Below are positions 22,249 to 33,211 of a DNA stretch of 64,000 bases, piece by piece (the first letter of the stretch is position 1; the number at the start of each line of letters is the position of its first letter). A program made the translations under genes and the position numbers. The notes below the pieces were generated by a model. It was given only the letters and a program-made list of their open reading frames with translations, was not told the DNA's origin and did no database searches. Source of the stretch: Adiantum capillus-veneris (lineage: Eukaryota > Streptophyta > Polypodiopsida > Polypodiales > Pteridaceae); NCBI GenBank assembly GCA_014529385.2, contig CM043971.1, positions 91,561,340-91,625,339 on the forward strand, read 5' to 3'.

Positions 22249-23112
22249 TTATGATCACACATACACACAGTGCATACACACACACCCACACACATTGGGG
22301 AGGTGCTGCCGAATCACACACCTATTGAAGAGGAAGCTAGGAGGGAGGTGCTGCCGAATTTTCATCTCAAGAAGCTCGATTAGATCAGAAAATCGAGAAG
22401 ATTACCAGCTCTTAATCACGGTAATAACAGTTTAATTAATGCCATCTGTGAATCTTTTTCTCTACCATCTAAATTCCTTGTCTATTATGCCTATTCCTAG
22501 TCGAAAATCTCTATGACTACTCTCTAAATTCTCCTTATTCGTACTCTATTATGTAATCATCATTCCATAGCTGAATTATCAGCCATTCTTCACTCTCGAT
22601 TAATGATTAGAGCATAATTATCAGAATCTTCTCTCTCTAGATAGCATAGTAATTAATCGGTAAGCTAGTATTTGTGCAGATTGAAGAGAATCACTATTGT
22701 AATCACTCATTAACATTGCAGCTTAATTGAATTCATTTTTTCTTATGCATTAAGACGTAATTAAGGAGAAATTAATCCGTCATTAAGTCTCTTAGAATTG
22801 GTTTTTCCTCACACATATGCATAGGGTAAATCTGCATCATCTAATTGCTAGGAAATAGTTTAATCATACTTAATCCAATTCTCTGGTAATTCTAATAGTG
22901 AAATCTTAATTATTCTTGATCATGCAAGCCGAATAATTATCTTAGAGCCGGTTCCCATAGGATTATGTGCCATCCTTAATGATTGCTTATGAAAGAAATC
23001 TAGACTCTCATATAGGAGGGATTAATTGATGTCACTAATCTACCCATTGGACTGTTATGATGCTTGTGAACCTTAGCTCTTTCTCCAAGCTAATCATTTA
23101 AAGTAGTGAGAA

Positions 23113-23283
23113 ATGGCCCCGGTTAAGAGGACGCGCTTCGGTGGTGCCCATGATCGCGAAGCAGGAACGAGAAATGTCAACGAAAAGGGGAAGGCTCCCA
23201 TGGACGAGCAAATACCGGCCATCTCACGGGCCATCGATGAAGAAGTGGAAGAGGTAGATCATATTTTTATTCAAGTTGTTTAA
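23113..23283 (+). CDS. 56-codon ORF inside the solo LTR
   Basis: ATG at 23113 opens a basic then acidic peptide (MAPVKRTRFGGAHDREAG ... ISRAIDEEVEEVDH) of ordinary composition. It differs from the AT-rich, stop-filled DNA around it. It looks like the first residues of a gag-type protein, but a TAA ends it at 23281 and no gag domain follows. It could be a leader peptide encoded within the LTR, or the start of gag retained by an unusual deletion. I do not recognise a family. Confidence 0.3.
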   Translation: MAPVKRTRFGGAHDREAGTRNVNEKGKAPMDEQIPAISRAIDEEVEEVDHIFIQVV

Positions 23284-23547
23284 ATTAACATTGCATACGC
23301 TAGTTAGGAATGCTCATATCCCCAAACATGTTGGAGAAATCCGACGAAAACCTCGGCATTGAAATCATTGTACATTAAGTTCTAAAGTAGGAAGGTAATG
23401 TCTGATGGGTATGCTGTTTGCAAGAGGAAAGAATGTTTGCTAGGGAAAATTTAGCTCGACATGTTCATTTTATTTCCAATGTTGAATCAGTCCTGACCCC
23501 CCTACTGATCACAGGGGGCAGAGTTCCTCGTTAGGACTCTTGAATCC

Positions 23548-23665
23548 ACGACATGCTTTCTATGCGGTGGATACCCACGACTTGCTTTCTATGCGGTGGG
23601 AACCCACGTCTTGCTTTCTATGCGGTGGGAGTGTCCATGACGTGCTTTCTATGCGGTGGACATAC
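23548..23665. repeat. Minisatellite, four units of about 30 bp
   Basis: Four tandem units, each containing TTGCTTTCTATGCGGTGG or a one-base variant, with diverged spacers such as ATACCCACGAC. Confidence 0.9.
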
Positions 23666-24853
23666 CTAGTTGTATGGGCAGCTAGGCGACAACGGGAGGA
23701 GTGAACTCTCGCTGGAGGGGGGATGTTGTACCTCCAGAACATTGGAATTTTTATGAATAAGTTTGAGTAGAATTTTTACTAGAATTCTGTCTTGGTGTTG
23801 TTTGCAATACTGGTTGAAGGGCTGTTTTAACAAACCATGTGATTCGAAATTAAACAAGGAATATTTATGTTGAACAACCTTTGTGGTAGTAATTAGGTCA
23901 CATGAGGAAGTGTGAGTGTGGGGGTGGAAAGTGGGGGCTTGGCTCAGGTTGCCAATGCCTACGAGATGGGTGGTCCCGATTGGTCGGGAACTCTCTGTCC
24001 CCATAGTGCTTACTCGATATTAGTAACGCTCATTTCCCCTAGAGCGGGGAATTCTCGAGAGTACGTGCCTCTGAAACATGGGGAAAAAGGCACTCGAGGC
24101 TTCTCTCCTCTTGGAAGGTGGGTCATAGGATCGCTAGATAGTTTAAGTACGCTTCCCCTGCGAGGTGGAGCTAGATCTCCTTGCTAGTAGGCTCGAACTC
24201 GACTCACTTTGTGATGAGAGATCGTCTGCTAGTCGAGCCCTGAACCATTTTGTTAGCTTCCGCTATAGATCTAGTGGCCACCAGGTTTACCATCAGATCC
24301 GTTGTTTGATATGACGGGGTGGGGACCTCACAAATTAAACTAGATTTACTCTAGCCTAATTCTCATTGGTCCACCTCCAAGGCCATCCAATAGGATTTGA
24401 GTACACCTTGTGGGCATCTAGGCTAGGGAGCTGACATGTGTCCCTCTTTACCCTTGTGTACAAAGGGAGCTTGTGTCTGTGTGTATGAGTTTCTCTCTCA
24501 TCCCCTCCTATGTAGGGCTTGACAAAGACTTTTGGGACACACACAAAGCATCCAATTTTCCCTAAAGTTGACGTTTGGACACTGACCTTTGAATTTTGGA
24601 ACCTTAGCATTTTGGAAGTCTTAATGGGCTAAACCTTAAGGTCTTTTTTAAGCCCATTGTTGCACATAGCTCTTTTGTAGATGGCCCCCCCTTTGGATTC
24701 GTATTTTTCCTCCTTTGGATCCCTACTGTGGACAGTCTGCTAACTTAACCAATATTCTAGCTTTTTCTCCCTAGCACTTCCCCATATTAAATGATCAATT
24801 TAACATGACAAAATCATTTAGGAGAATTAGATATTGATTATTATGACACAATG

Positions 24854-25053
24854 TTTCATGCCAGGAAAAAGCACATTGAGATGCTCTACCACTTCATCAA
24901 AGAGAGGGTCTTAGTAGGCGAAATCGACCTACATTACGTGGTGACGGATGAGCAGGTTGCAGATATCTTCACAAAGGCCCTTGGAGCGGCAAATCTACGA
25001 CAATTTTGAGAGATGCTTGGCATATGAGAGATGGCGTTGAGCTTGAGGGAGAG
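24854..25053 (+). pseudogene. Copia-B RNase H, 3' portion
   Basis: Continues the Copia-B frame after the Gypsy-2 insertion: VFHARKKHIEMLYHFIKERV, then DEQVADIFTKALG, which is the standard C-terminus of copia RNase H. A TGA follows LRQF. A purine-rich tract (GAGCTTGAGGGAGAG) then leads into the LTR. Confidence 0.85.
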
Positions 25054-25433
25054 TGTTGAGATGTCAAGCTCAACATGTACAACTCGTGGATGACTATCAT
25101 CGACAGTCATCATCACTGACACGCCTTGGTGGATATGCATATCTTCACCAGTGATACTACAATTGGACTACAACGAGCTGGTCTACCTACCGGAGTGATG
25201 GCACGCTTGCCTACACACCTCACTCACTAGAGGTTCATACTAGACCGTTGTACTAGTTCCTTTTTATGTGGTATTTTCCCTTATGCTTTGTAGACCTCCC
25301 ATCTTGAGTTTGTGAAGAAGAAGAAGTACAGTCTTTTGCCTCCGTCTTTGTGTGTGTGTCTGCTTGCAAGAGCTCAAGCTCTCTCCTTCTCTATATCTTG
25401 ACAAGACTCAATTCCGATGAGTGAGTGTTGGGC
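25054..25433 (+). repeat. Copia-B 3' LTR
   Basis: Starts TGTTGAGATGTC right after the polypurine tract. The end at GGGCA (25433) is my best estimate, because there is no second copy for comparison and Gypsy-3 begins at once. Confidence 0.6.
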
Positions 25434-26830
25434 ATATATGGAAAGGAAGTACTTGTTCTTCTACATGCGCTTGACACATGGAAGCATTATCTTTTCTGGA
25501 CTCCATTCATCCTACGAACGGATCACCAATGTCTTAAGTACTTCATGATGCAAACCAATTTTTCCGACAAATAAATGAGGTGGAAAAATTTTCTTTTCAA
25601 TGTAATTTTCATATTGCTCATATTGTTGGCAAGCACAATCAAGTGGTCGATGCACTATCACGACGACCAAAAGTAAATGTAGTGTCTATAGAAACTCACA
25701 ATGATGTATCTTCTATGATAGATGAGTATGGTATTGACCCTGATTTCAAGGATATAATGGCAGCCATTGGTTTAGGGAAGAAAAAATAACGGTTCACCTT
25801 GCAGGATGGTTATGTTCTCCATGGAAACAGGCTATGTCTTATCAACTCCCTTCGTGAGAAACTAATGTATGAATCCCATGCTCCTCCCTATGCGGGGCAT
25901 AGAGGGATTCAACCTACTCTTTGAGGAGTAGAGATGTATTTCTATTGGCCTACCATGCAAGTAGACATACAAGAGTATGTTTCAAAGTGCATGGTATGCC
26001 AAAAGACAAAGTGTGATAGAGGGAAGCATGGCTAGATTACTCTAGCCATTGCCAATTCCTAATTCACCATGGGAGAGTATATCCATGCATTTGATCTTTG
26101 GATTACCCAAGTCTATCCATGGGAATCATGAGAATATGGAAAATAGCTGACAGGTTTAGCAAACAAACACATTTTATACCTGTCAAAAAGACTATTAAGG
26201 CACATCAAATGGCAACCCTCTTCATATCGCGGATTTTCAAACACCATGTCTTGCCAACATCCATAGTGTTAGATAGAGATCCTAGAATGACCAGTAATTT
26301 TTGGAAGGGTCTCTTTAAGAATCTAGGTACAAGGCTAAATTTCTCTTCAGCATGTCAACCACAAATGGATGGCCAAAGTGAGATAGCTAACCTTATGATT
26401 CTAGGTCTACTCAAGACCTATGTCATGAAAGTATATCAATGCTCACAATGGGAGAAGTACCTACCTCTTGTAGAGTATGCGTACAATAACATTGTCCATA
26501 CTACTACAGGGAAGACACCCTTTGAAATCATTGAGGGAAGACCAAAAAGTACCTTGCTATTTAAGGTACATGGGAAGATCTTTGCTCTACTTATGAGTAA
26601 AATTGAGACCTACAATAATATTTTCAAAATATTAAGTAGGCTATATCCATCTCAAAACAAAGGAAAAAAGTTGCTGCTAACAAGCACAAAAGGGCCTTAA
26701 CTTTCAAGGAAAACAATTGGGTCCTACTCAACTTTCTCAAGGCTCGATTGAGGCAAACGACGAGCAAAAATCCTATAGGCCACCAAAAGTATTATGCAAA
26801 GAACACAAAATGTTTTCAAACATCAATAAT
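25434..26830 (+). pseudogene. Gypsy-3: chromovirus RNase H-integrase fragment
   Basis: A plus-strand fragment of the same chromovirus family. RNase H end: GKEVLVLLHALDTWK, then FHIAHIVGKHNQVVDALS. Zinc finger: HAPPYAGHRG ... CMVCQKTKCDRGKH. Integrase core: FKHHVLPTSIVLDRDPRMTSN, CQPQMDGQSEIAN and PLVEYAYNNIVHTTTGK. It is truncated at about 25434 on the left and at about 26830 on the right, before the chromodomain. It contains many stops and frameshifts. Its uninterrupted integrase provides the empty-site reference for the TIR insertion in Gypsy-1. Confidence 0.85.
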
Positions 26831-27643
26831 TGATCTCGTCCTTGACAGAGTAGCTAGTGCTATAGCGGAAGTGCATGCAATGACGGGTGGCGTACTGTCA
26901 TTTCTATTTTTTGCCATGCATACATACCAAAAAATAGAAATGACAGTCTCAACCATGTGAGCTTCTACTATACATGCCTTGCATGATCACATTGGCATGG
27001 ATACATCACAATGCAGCGTTGCATAAACTGTGAGCCTATATCGACATTGTGCCAAAGAGGTGTGCCATTATCGTTGATCGAAAGTCAATCGATAATACCT
27101 TGGTACATAAGAGAAGCCTTGCTTTGCATGAAGTCTTGTCGCCCACTTGTTTTTTGGTAATTTGCTCAAATCTGGCTCATAACCATATGTACTACTCGAG
27201 TGAATTAGCATTGTTCACGTGCAAACAACAAGGAAAACAAGTGCCTCTATAGCCTTGCATGAGTCACACCGTCGGAAGGGATGTATGGCCACTCGAAGTC
27301 GGGGTGTACTCTCTCTTGCTCAAAAATGAGCTCTCTGGAAAGTTTTGCAGGTGTTGCAGATAATTGCAGCTATAAAATGGGGCCTCTTTTTTTCTCTTAT
27401 CCCCAAAGTCTCTCTTCTCACCGACAAGACTCTCCTTGTAGGCTCCTTTCAATTGGTCTATTTTTTGCCTTTTTTGGGTAGGAAATGAGGTGTCAGTGAC
27501 TTTTGACCCAAGGGAGGGGGGTGTGGAAAGTGTCCATCAGAGGACCAAAAAAGGAGCTAGGAACCTGGTCAAGCATTGGGAACACAAAAATACACCATCT
27601 TCCCCCCCATGAAGCCCACGAGCCCCCATAGCCAAGCCTTGAG
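26831..27643. other. No gene recognised
   Basis: Unique-looking sequence between Gypsy-3 and the outer Copia-A. It contains the strong hairpin at 26894-26947 and a TATA-like CTATAAAATGG at about 27371 that lacks a supported gene. Confidence 0.4.
26894..26947. repeat. Perfect 20 bp inverted repeat with 14-base loop
   Basis: The left arm 26894-26913 (ACTGTCATTTC then a T-rich half) is exactly complementary to the right arm 26928-26947. The loop CCATGCATACATAC separates them. The arms are AT-rich and unrelated to the adjoining Gypsy-3 sequence. Confidence 0.9.
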
Positions 27644-29796
27644 AGCCAATGCGATCTGACTATCAATGTAGATAGTGTTGACAGTGTCATGTCCAACACC
27701 CAAATCATCCATAAGGTGTCTGAGCCATACACTCTCAACCGTAGCTATGAAGACCGCCCTGTACTCAGCCTCACAACTAGAAGTGGCCACAGTAGGTTGC
27801 TTCTTGCTCAACCATGATATACATGAACTGCGAAGCATGAAACAAAAACCACTTGTGAACACTCGTGTGTCAAAACAACTAGCCCAATATGAGTCCAAAA
27901 AAGCATGTAAGGCTGGCAGTAATGATCCCTCCTTGGGATAAAAGAAGCTAAGATGTAAAGTGCCACTAAGGTAGCAGAAAATCCTCTTGACAGCCTGCCA
28001 ATGCTTAGACCCTGGGCTATGCATAAATCTTCTAACATGTAAGCCTGCAAACTGAATATCCGGCCTCGTGTTGCATACATAAATGAGGCATCCAACAACA
28101 GTTTGGTAAAGAGTGACATAAGCAGGATCACCAGCATCATAAAGACTCAATTTTAAACCTGTTTCCATGGGAGTGGCAATAGGTTTGCAATCCTCAAGTC
28201 CAAACTTACATAGCAATGTCTCTATGTAACTTTTTTGACACAAGGCAATACCAACATCACACTGCTTAAGCTGTATGCCCAAGTAATGATGCAACAACCC
28301 CAAATCTTTCATCTTGAAAGTAGCATTCAAATCAGCCTTAAATTCAGCAATATTTCTATCATTTGGTCCACTGATCAACAAATCATCTACATAAAGAACC
28401 ACAATGAGAAGTACATCACCCTCACGCTTTACATACAATGTGCTTTCTGTTGGACTGTTACAAAGCCTCGTTTGACCAAATGAGTGTCAGCTTTCTCATA
28501 CCAAGCACGAGGAGATTGCTTCAACCTATACAAAGACTTCTTACATCTGCACACTTTGTCCTCTTGTCCTTTCCTGCCAAAACCGCGAGGCTGCATTACA
28601 TAAACTTCCTCAAATATGTCACCATTCAAGAAAGGAGTAACAATATCTGATCGATGTACATCCCAACCAGGAACAATGTATGATTGATGTACATCCCAAC
28701 CAAAATGAGCTGCCAATGCACATAAAAAATGCACAATAGTCATATGACAAGTTTTGAGCAAAAGTCTCTTCATAATCTATGCCTTTTTTATGTGCATAAC
28801 CCTTTGCGATCGATCTCACCATCCGGCTTGCGTTTCAACTTGTAAACCCACTTCGTACCAATGGCCTTTTTGCCAGGAGGCAAATCACAGAAAGTCCATG
28901 TGTCATTTTATGTAAGTGCATCATATTCTGATTGCATGGTAGCCATCCAATTTTTGAATTATGTGCTTCATCAAAAGACAGAGGTTCCTCAACATCATGT
29001 AAGATAGACACAACCAAAGCATAACAATCTGATGCATAAGATGCATGGCCAGAGGCATGAACGAGTACGACTAGACAAAGGTACATCCAATTTATTGTCA
29101 CGCAATGTATGCACCAGCCATGTTGGCATACCTCTAGCCTGCTCATTTTCAGTTCTTTCTCATCAAGTACATCATGTATATTTGCATCAATAATAGGCTG
29201 ATCTGTAACATTTTTGGAAACCCCCATAGGCTCTACATTTGCCTCATTAGAATTTACATTCGAACTTCCACCACTGAAAAGACGCAACAAAGTGTCATAA
29301 ATTTCCTGTGATCTTACATTACTGTCTCTAGTACATGACAGCAAGGGCTGAACAGAATCTTCCACAAACACTACATCCCGTGAAATCGAAATACGCTTTG
29401 TTTGTGGATGATACAATCTATAACCTTTGCTTTCAGCACTATAATCAACAAAAATACGTTTGATAGCCTTATCATCCAATTTTCTGTGATGTGTTTGTGG
29501 CACCAAAGCATATGCCAAATAGCCAGAAACACGCATGTGCTCAATAGAAGGCTTTCTATCATGCCATGCTTCATATGGAGTAATAGACTACAAAGCTTTT
29601 GTAGGACACTTGTTAAGTACATAAGTGTCACACATGATGGCCTCAAGCCGAAAAGAATGCAGCAAAGCTTGACTTTTGACCATACATGGTGCCATTTCCT
29701 TAAGTGCAACACCATTTTGTTGAGGTGTATAAGGCACTATACATTGGTGTTTTATCCCACAACTAGACAGAAATGCATTAAATTCATGAGACATTA
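27644..29796 (-). pseudogene. Outer Copia-A: integrase C-terminus, RT and RNase H
   Basis: Read from 29796 downward: the end of the integrase core (MSHEFNAFL, CIVPYTPQQNGVA), the linker (MRVFGYLAYAL-like MRVSGYLAYALVPQTHHRK), RT (KGYAHKKGIDYEETFAQ, SLYRLKQSPRAWYEK, LYVDDLLISG, LHHYLGIQLKQCDVG), and RNase H (AFLDSYWASCFDTRVFTSGF, KKQPTVATSSCEAEYRAVF, IYIDSQIALAL). Homology stops there and foreign sequence follows, so the RNase H tail and LTR are missing. A 30 bp tandem repeat near 28650-28700 duplicates part of the DVHQSDIV segment. At least three frameshifts are present. Confidence 0.85.
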
Positions 29797-32700
29797 TTGT
29801 AAATCCAATGATCACTTGATCAAGCAGTGTCCTAAGTCGAAGGCCAAAAAGGCTAAGAAGAAAGAGGGTGGTTCCACTGCAAATGCTGGCTCCACTACAA
29901 TTGCAGCCATTGTTGAGTCTTTTGTGAAAGGAGACTGTGATGCTGATGTTGATGCAGAATGGGCTTTTAGTGCAAAGTGCACTTACAATCCTGTTGTCCA
30001 TGATGCATGCTTGTCAATTGCTGCAGATTCACATGTGTGGTATTTTGACAGTGGTGCTATAAAGCACATTACCTCATATCGTGAATTGTTCACCTCTCTC
30101 GAGTCTGTCCCTCATGGGAATTCAGTCACTTGTGCTAAAAATGCCTCATATACGGTTCAAGGAGTTGGAAGATTGTGCTTATTGTTGCAAATGGTAGTTC
30201 TTTCACACTCCTTGATGCACTTTATGTACCTAGGATCAAGAAGAATCTTTTTTCTGTATCTGCACTTGCTAGACTTGGACTTGTAGTCAAATTTGTGGAT
30301 GACAGATGTACAGTTCATGATCTCAGTTTTGGTGATGAAATTGTCGCATTTGGGCTTTTGTGCCGTGGGATGTATAAGCTCACTTTGTATGACAAGTGTG
30401 GACAAAATCTTGCAAATGCAATTGCAGATTCAAGGGCTATTTCAGATGCAAAACATTGGCATACATGTTTGGGTCATCTGAATTTTTCCAGTTTGCTACG
30501 TTTGCAAAAATGTGATATGATTGCTTATTTGCCGCCTCTTGAAGCACCTCTCAAACATGTTTGTGAAGGCTGTATTTTGGGTAAGATGCAGCATTCTAAG
30601 TTTTCAAAGGATGGTTCAGTTAGGGCCACCTGCAGGTTGCGGCTTGTGTATAGTGATGTTTGTGGGCCCATGCAAACTCCGTCCTTGGGCAATCACCTTT
30701 ACTTCGTGACATTCATTAATGATTACTCCAGGCATGCATGGGTATTTCCTCTTAAAGTGAAGTTCGACGTTTTTATGTGCTTCAAACAATTTCTGGCTAT
30801 GGCTGAAAATGTATTGAAATGTATTATGGGCACCCTCCGTTCCGATCGAGGGGGGGAGTATATGTCTCATGAATTTAATGCATTTCTGGCTAGTGGTGGG
30901 ATAAAACACCAATATACAATGCCTTATACACCTCAGCAAAATGGTGTTGCTGAGAGAAAAAATAGGTCACTTACGAAAATGGCACGATGTATGGTCAAAA
31001 GTCAAGCTTTGCCGCATTCGTTTTGTCTTGAGGCCATCATGAGTGCCACTTATGTACTAAATAGGTGTCCTATGAAAGCTTTGCAGCCTATTACTCCATA
31101 TGAAGCATGGCATGATAGAAAGACTTCTATTGAGCACATGCGTGTTTTTGGCTACTTTGCATATGCTTTGCTGCCACAAACACAACGTAGAAAATTGGAT
31201 GATAAGGCTGTCAAATGTGTTTTGTTGGTTATAGTGCTGAAAACAAAGGTTACAAGTTGTATCATCCGCAAACAAAGAGTATTCTGGTTTCACAGGATGT
31301 AGTGTTTGTGGAAGATTCTGTTCAGTCCTTGCTGTCATGTACTAGAGACAGTAATGTAAGCTCACAGGACATTTATGACACTTTGTTGCCTCTTTTTAGT
31401 GGTGGAAGTTCGAATGTAAATTCCAATGAGGCAAATGTACAGCCTATGGAGGTTTCAGAAAATGTTACAGATCAGCCTATTACTGATGCAGATGTACATG
31501 ATGTACTTGATGTACTTGATGAGGAAAGGGTTGAAAATGAGCAGGCTAGAGGTTTGCCAAAATGGCTGGTGCATACATTGCATGACAGTAAATTGGATGC
31601 ACCTTTGTCTAGTCGTACTCATTCAGGCTCTCACCATGCATCTTATACATCATATTGTTATGCTTTGGTTGTGTCTAGCTTACGTGATGTTAAGGAGCCT
31701 CTGTCTTTTGGTGAAGCACAGAATTCAAAAAATTGGATGGCTGCCAATGCAATCAAAATATGATGCACTTATAGAAAATGAGTCATGGACTTTATGTGAT
31801 TTGCCTCCTGGCAAAAAGGTTATTGGTACGAAGTGGGTTTACAAGTTGAAACGCAAGTCGGATGGTGAGATCGATTGCCATAAGGCTCGACTTGCTGCAA
31901 CGGGTTATGCATAGCAAAAAGGCATAGATTATGAAGAGACTTTTGCTCCCATTTGTCGTTTGACTACTGTGCATTTTCTATGTGCATTGGTAGCTCATTT
32001 TGGTTGGGATGTACATCAATCAAACATTGTTACTGCGTTCAAATGGTGACATATTTGAGGAAGTTTATGTAACACAACCTCGCGGTTTTGTCAAGAAAGG
32101 ACAAGAGGACAAAGTGTGCAGATGTAAGAAGGATTTTTATGGGTTAAAGCAATCTCCTCATGCTTGGTATGAGAAAGTTGACACTCATTTGGTCAAACAA
32201 GGCATTCATAACAATCCAACAAAAAGCACATTGTATGTAAAGCGTGAGGGTGATTTAATTTTCATTGTGGTTCTTTATGTCGATGATGTGCTAATCACTG
32301 GACCAAATGAGAGACATACTGCTGAATTTGAGGCTTATTGAATGCTACTTTCAAGATGAAAGATTTGGGGCTATTGCATCATTACGTGGGTATACAGTTT
32401 AAGCAGTGTGATGGTGGTATTGCCTTGTCAAAAACGTTACATAGAGATATTACTATGTAAGTTTGGACTTGAGGATTGCAAACCTATTGCCACTCCCATG
32501 GAAATAGGTTTGAAGTTGAGTCTACATGATGTTGGTGATCCTGCTGATGTCACTCTTTACCAAACTATTGTTGGCTGCCTCATTTATGTATGCAACATGA
32601 GGCCGGATATTCAATTTGCAGTCTCACAGGTCAGCAGATTTATGCATAGCCCAGGGTCTAAGTATTGGCAGGCTATCAAGAGGATTTTTTGCTACCTTAG

Positions 32701-32883
32701 TGGCACTTTACATCTTGGCTTGTTTTATCCCAAGGGGGGATGATTTCCGCCAGAGTTACATGATTTTTTGGACTCAGATTGGGCTGGTTGTTTTGACATG
32801 CGAGTGTCCACAAGTGGTTTTTGTTTCATGCTTGCTAGTTCCTGTATATCATGGTTGAGCAAGAAGCAACCTACTGTGGCCAC
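29797..32883 (+). pseudogene. Inner Copia-A: gag end, protease, integrase, RT, RNase H start
   Basis: Begins at YCKSNDHLIKQC (zinc knuckle, first Cys lost), then the protease site VWYFDSGAIKH, GAG-pre-integrase (HWHTCLGHLNFSSLLRLQ, HVCEGCILGKM), and the integrase core with YSDVCGP, LRSDRGGEYMS and PQQNGVAERKN. RT follows (KKVIGTKWVYKLKRK, GIDYEETFAP, LYVDDVLITG), then the RNase H start (LDSDWAGCFDMRVSTSGF, KKQPTVAT). Frameshifts occur near 30170, 31225, 31760 and 32340, and a TAG follows TGYA. Copia-C interrupts it at 32884. Confidence 0.85.
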
Positions 32884-32888
32884 TTTGA

Positions 32889-33164
32889 TGCTGAAGATGA
32901 TGAAACAGGAAACAAAAGGAAGACAACAACTCAGAGTAGGAAGAAGATGGAGAAGGAGAAGACACACAGCTTGCGTACGAGATCTTTGTAGTCTATCTCT
33001 CTGTATTGGAAAAATAGACTATACAAACTCAGAGCTACAAAGCTTATATGAAACCCTAAGAGATAAGGTGTCCTTTCACACCGGATGTCCAGGGGAAAAA
33101 CCCAGTGGGAGAAAAGTGCCCCTGGTGAAGCGCGTATACACACTAACACTACTACATGTCTACA
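32889..33164 (-). repeat. Copia-C 3' LTR
   Basis: 276 bp. In element sense it runs from TGTAGACATGTAG to CTTCAGCA. It is preceded in element sense by the purine tract CAGGGGGGATT. Confidence 0.95.
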
Positions 33165-33211
33165 AATCCCCCCTGTAGTGATAGTGTGAATCCTTACAAG
33201 GTAGCAGATCA

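Larger units (their letters stand above)
21561..24332. mobile_element. 2772 bp TG...CA insertion, probable solo LTR
   Basis: Inserted in the Gypsy-2 LTR with a perfect 5 bp target duplication AATTA (21556-21560 and 24333-24337). The intact LTR at 13373-14887 shows the empty site. The ends form a short inverted repeat (TGTAAGGTC / GACCTCACA). I find no internal long direct repeat, so this is a single unit and most likely a solo LTR from a gypsy element with very long LTRs. Inside are a TATA-like CTATTTAAAG near 22210, a CA microsatellite just after it, a duplicated GGAGGTGCTGCCGAAT word (22299 and 22346), a 56-codon ORF and a minisatellite. Confidence 0.75.
13373..24848 (-). mobile_element. 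Gypsy-2: complete-length chromovirus inserted in Copia-B
   Basis: Minus-strand Ty3/gypsy element with LTRs at 13373-14887 and 20556-24848 (the latter interrupted), a primer-binding site, gag, protease, RT, RNase H, integrase and chromodomain in the usual order, and a polypurine tract. The flanks are TAGTG (13368-13372) and CAATG (24849-24853). They are two transitions apart and are taken as a decayed 5 bp target duplication. Joining the flanks restores a continuous Copia-B RNase H peptide. LTRs differ by roughly 2% in the part I compared. Coding regions carry many stops and frameshifts. Confidence 0.9.
20556..24848 (-). repeat. Gypsy-2 5' LTR, interrupted
   Basis: Matches the LTR at 13373-14887 in two pieces, 20556-21560 and 24333-24848. 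The gap is the 2772 bp insertion at 21561-24332. Confidence 0.9.

Noticed and set aside
23548-23665. Regularly spaced repeats resembling a tiny CRISPR array
   Set aside because: Only four 30 bp units, spacers that are themselves degenerate repeats, a plant LTR context and no cas genes. It is a minisatellite.
27365-27385. TATA-like CTATAAAATGG as a host promoter
   Set aside because: No supported gene follows within reach. The downstream sequence is a truncated transposon on the other strand.
29402-29796. Plus-strand start of a 294-codon ORF
   Set aside because: Up to 29796 it is the antisense of the outer Copia-A integrase. Only the part after the inverted junction is genuine gag-protease sequence.
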